NCBI GenBank assembly: GCA_025458585.1
Contig: JALOSD010000102.1
Span: 1 to 6,352, forward strand
Reading direction: 5' to 3'
DNA length: 6,352 nucleotides
Source: Burkholderiaceae bacterium
Lineage (GTDB): Bacteria > Pseudomonadota > Gammaproteobacteria > Burkholderiales > Burkholderiaceae_C
The notes under the pieces are model-generated. The model was not told the DNA's origin and did not search any database. It saw only the letters and a program-made list of their open reading frames with translations. The stretch's first letter is position 1. The number at the start of each line of letters is the position of its first letter. This document shows, in pieces, positions 5,663 through 6,352 of this stretch. The position numbers and the translations under genes are program-made.

Positions 5663-6259
5663 GAAGGAGTTCTGGTCGCCGTCGCGACGGCGCTGGCTGG
5701 CGCACTGTAGCGGCGTCGGGCTGTGGCTCGCTGCCGGCGCGCCGATGCCCGTCCGTGCCGCCGGGGCGCAGGCGACGATCCTGATCGTCGGCGACAGCCT
5801 GTCGGCCGAGTACGGGCTGGCGCGCGGCAGCGGCTGGGTGGCGCTGCTCGAGCAGCGGCTCGCGGGCGAGAAAATCGCCGCGCGCGTCGTCAACGCGAGC
5901 ATCAGCGGCGACACCACCTCGGGCGGGCGCTCGCGCTTGCCCGCGCTGCTCGCGCAGCACAAGCCGACGCACGTCGTGATCGAGCTCGGCGGCAACGACG
6001 CGCTGCGCGGCCTGCCGCTCGAGAGCACGCGCGCGAACCTGGTCGAGATGACGCGTGCCGCGCGCGCCATCGGCGCGCGCGTCGTCGTGGTCGGCATGCA
6101 GGTGCCGCCGAACTACGGCCGCCGCTACGCCGACGACTTCGCCGCCCTGTTCGGCCGGCGTTGTTCCAGAGCGACCGCATCCACCCGAACGCCGACGCGC
6201 AGCCGATCATGCTCGGCAACGTCTGGCCGGTGCTGCAGCCGCTGCTGCGCCGGCGCTGA
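5661..6259 (+). pseudogene. tesA: TesA-like SGNH arylesterase / acyl-CoA thioesterase I, broken by an internal deletion and frameshift
   Basis: TesA is a periplasmic SGNH hydrolase that cleaves acyl thioesters and esters. From ATG 5661 the frame shows a signal peptide (Arg9-Arg10-Arg11, hydrophobic stretch to about 28, likely cleavage in VRAAGA), block I ILIVGDSLSAEYG (40-52, nucleophile Ser46), block II NASISGDTTSGG (78-89), block III VIELGGNDALRG (106-117, oxyanion Asn112) and PPNYGRRYADDFAALFG (149-165). After residue 165 (codon 6153-6155) this frame turns into Arg/Ser/Cys-rich nonsense and runs past the window end. The missing C-terminus is found in another frame: ALFQSDRIHPNADAQPIM from 6158, carrying the catalytic Asp-x-x-His (codons 6173 and 6182), ending at TGA 6257-6259. 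Compared with E. coli TesA, about 21-22 codons between NYGRRY and this block are absent. A real mutation or an assembly error are both possible. Confidence 0.85.
5677..5692. repeat. 16-bp perfect palindrome in the ybbA/tesA divergent start region
   Basis: CGCCGTCGCGACGGCG is identical on both strands. It starts 15 bp upstream of the ybbA start codon and lies within tesA codons 6-11. A possible minus-strand -10 hexamer, TACAGT (complement of 5704-5709), is 11 bp further upstream. It could be an operator or an mRNA leader hairpin for ybbA. It could equally be a by-product of the CGN arginine codons of the tesA signal peptide. Confidence 0.4.
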
Positions 6260-6265
6260 GCACCG

Positions 6266-6352
6266 TCACGGGGCCATCTGGCGCATGCGCGGGTCGCCGC
6301 GCGGCGGCGCAGGCACGCGCTCGCGATCGGCGCGATCGGCGCGATCGGCGCG
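6266..6352 (-). CDS. C-terminal end of an unidentified gene, with RAD tripeptide repeat; runs off the right edge
   Basis: On the minus strand, 28 sense codons run without interruption from the window edge to TGA (complement of 6266-6268). The peptide reads RADRADRADRER, then VPAPPRGDPRMRQMAP. Third codon positions are mostly G or C, as in the other genes here, and the stop lies six bases from the original tesA stop in a tight convergent arrangement. The composition (Arg, Asp, Ala, Pro, with perfect RAD repeats) suggests a disordered charged tail such as is seen on nucleic-acid-binding proteins. The product cannot be identified from this fragment. It could also be a chance open frame, since only 87 bases are visible. 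Confidence 0.45.
   Translation of the reverse strand, partial: RADRADRADRERVPAPPRGDPRMRQMAP
6323..6352. repeat. 9-bp tandem repeat (GCGATCGGC), at least three copies
   Basis: Three perfect copies of GCGATCGGC occupy 6323-6349, and the start of a fourth (GCG) reaches the window edge, so the full copy number is unknown. Because the unit is a multiple of three, copy changes would preserve reading frame; on the minus strand each unit encodes Arg-Ala-Asp. Confidence 0.8.

Noticed and set aside
6147..6163. Programmed -1 frameshift restoring full TesA
   Set aside because: There is no slippery heptamer at the junction (TTCGGCC does not fit), and a shift would still leave about 21 codons of the fold missing.
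5723..6259. Plus-strand frame of 178 codons as an independent gene
   Set aside because: Only its last roughly 34 residues are meaningful (the displaced C-terminus of TesA). The rest is Arg/Ala-rich out-of-frame reading of TesA.
6295..6306. 12-bp palindrome CGCCGCGCGGCG downstream of tesA as a terminator
   Set aside because: It lies within the probable coding tail of the minus-strand gene, consists only of G and C, and has no T run, so chance is the simpler explanation.

Overview
The window looks like a stretch of chromosome from a high-GC betaproteobacterium, most likely of the order Burkholderiales (the Rubrivivax/Leptothrix/Methylibium type is a guess). The reasons are the strong G/C bias at third codon positions, the gene order msrB - yciB/ispZ - bolA - periplasmic parvulin, and family-level resemblance of each product to proteins of that group. 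I see no tRNA, rRNA, CRISPR array, insertion sequence or phage gene. The content is mostly housekeeping and catabolic.

Layout: (1) 1-734, minus strand: the N-terminal 244 residues of a periplasmic branched-chain-amino-acid-type (LivJ/LivK-like) ABC binding protein, which runs off the left edge. (2) 867-2504, minus strand: a complete AlkK-type medium-chain acyl-CoA synthetase upstream of the binding protein, with a candidate promoter and inverted repeat ahead of it. (3) 2649-4912, plus strand: msrB, yciB (septation protein A), bolA and a secreted PpiC/parvulin isomerase. The first three genes are tightly packed. The fourth follows a 94-bp gap with two GC-rich inverted repeats. (4) 4943-4967: a strong GC hairpin between the convergent parvulin and ABC genes. 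(5) 4982-5662, minus strand: a YbbA-type ABC ATPase, head to head with (6) 5661-6259, plus strand: a TesA-type SGNH esterase/thioesterase that appears broken by an internal deletion. (7) 6266-6352, minus strand: the last 28 codons of an unidentified gene whose tail is a RAD tripeptide repeat.

How the genes fit together: the ligase and binding protein form a plausible uptake-and-activation pair for an organic or fatty acid. The msrB-yciB-bolA-parvulin group combines protein repair, envelope integrity, iron-sulfur or stress regulation and periplasmic folding. The ybbA/tesA pair keeps the divergent arrangement known from E. coli, but no YbbP-like permease lies next to it here.

I found no convincing new multi-gene system. 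The points most worth a second look are the TesA lesion (reading frame lost and about 21-22 codons missing before the Asp-x-x-His block), the ybbA/tesA start codons that overlap within a single CATG, and perfect inverted repeats at both divergent control regions.
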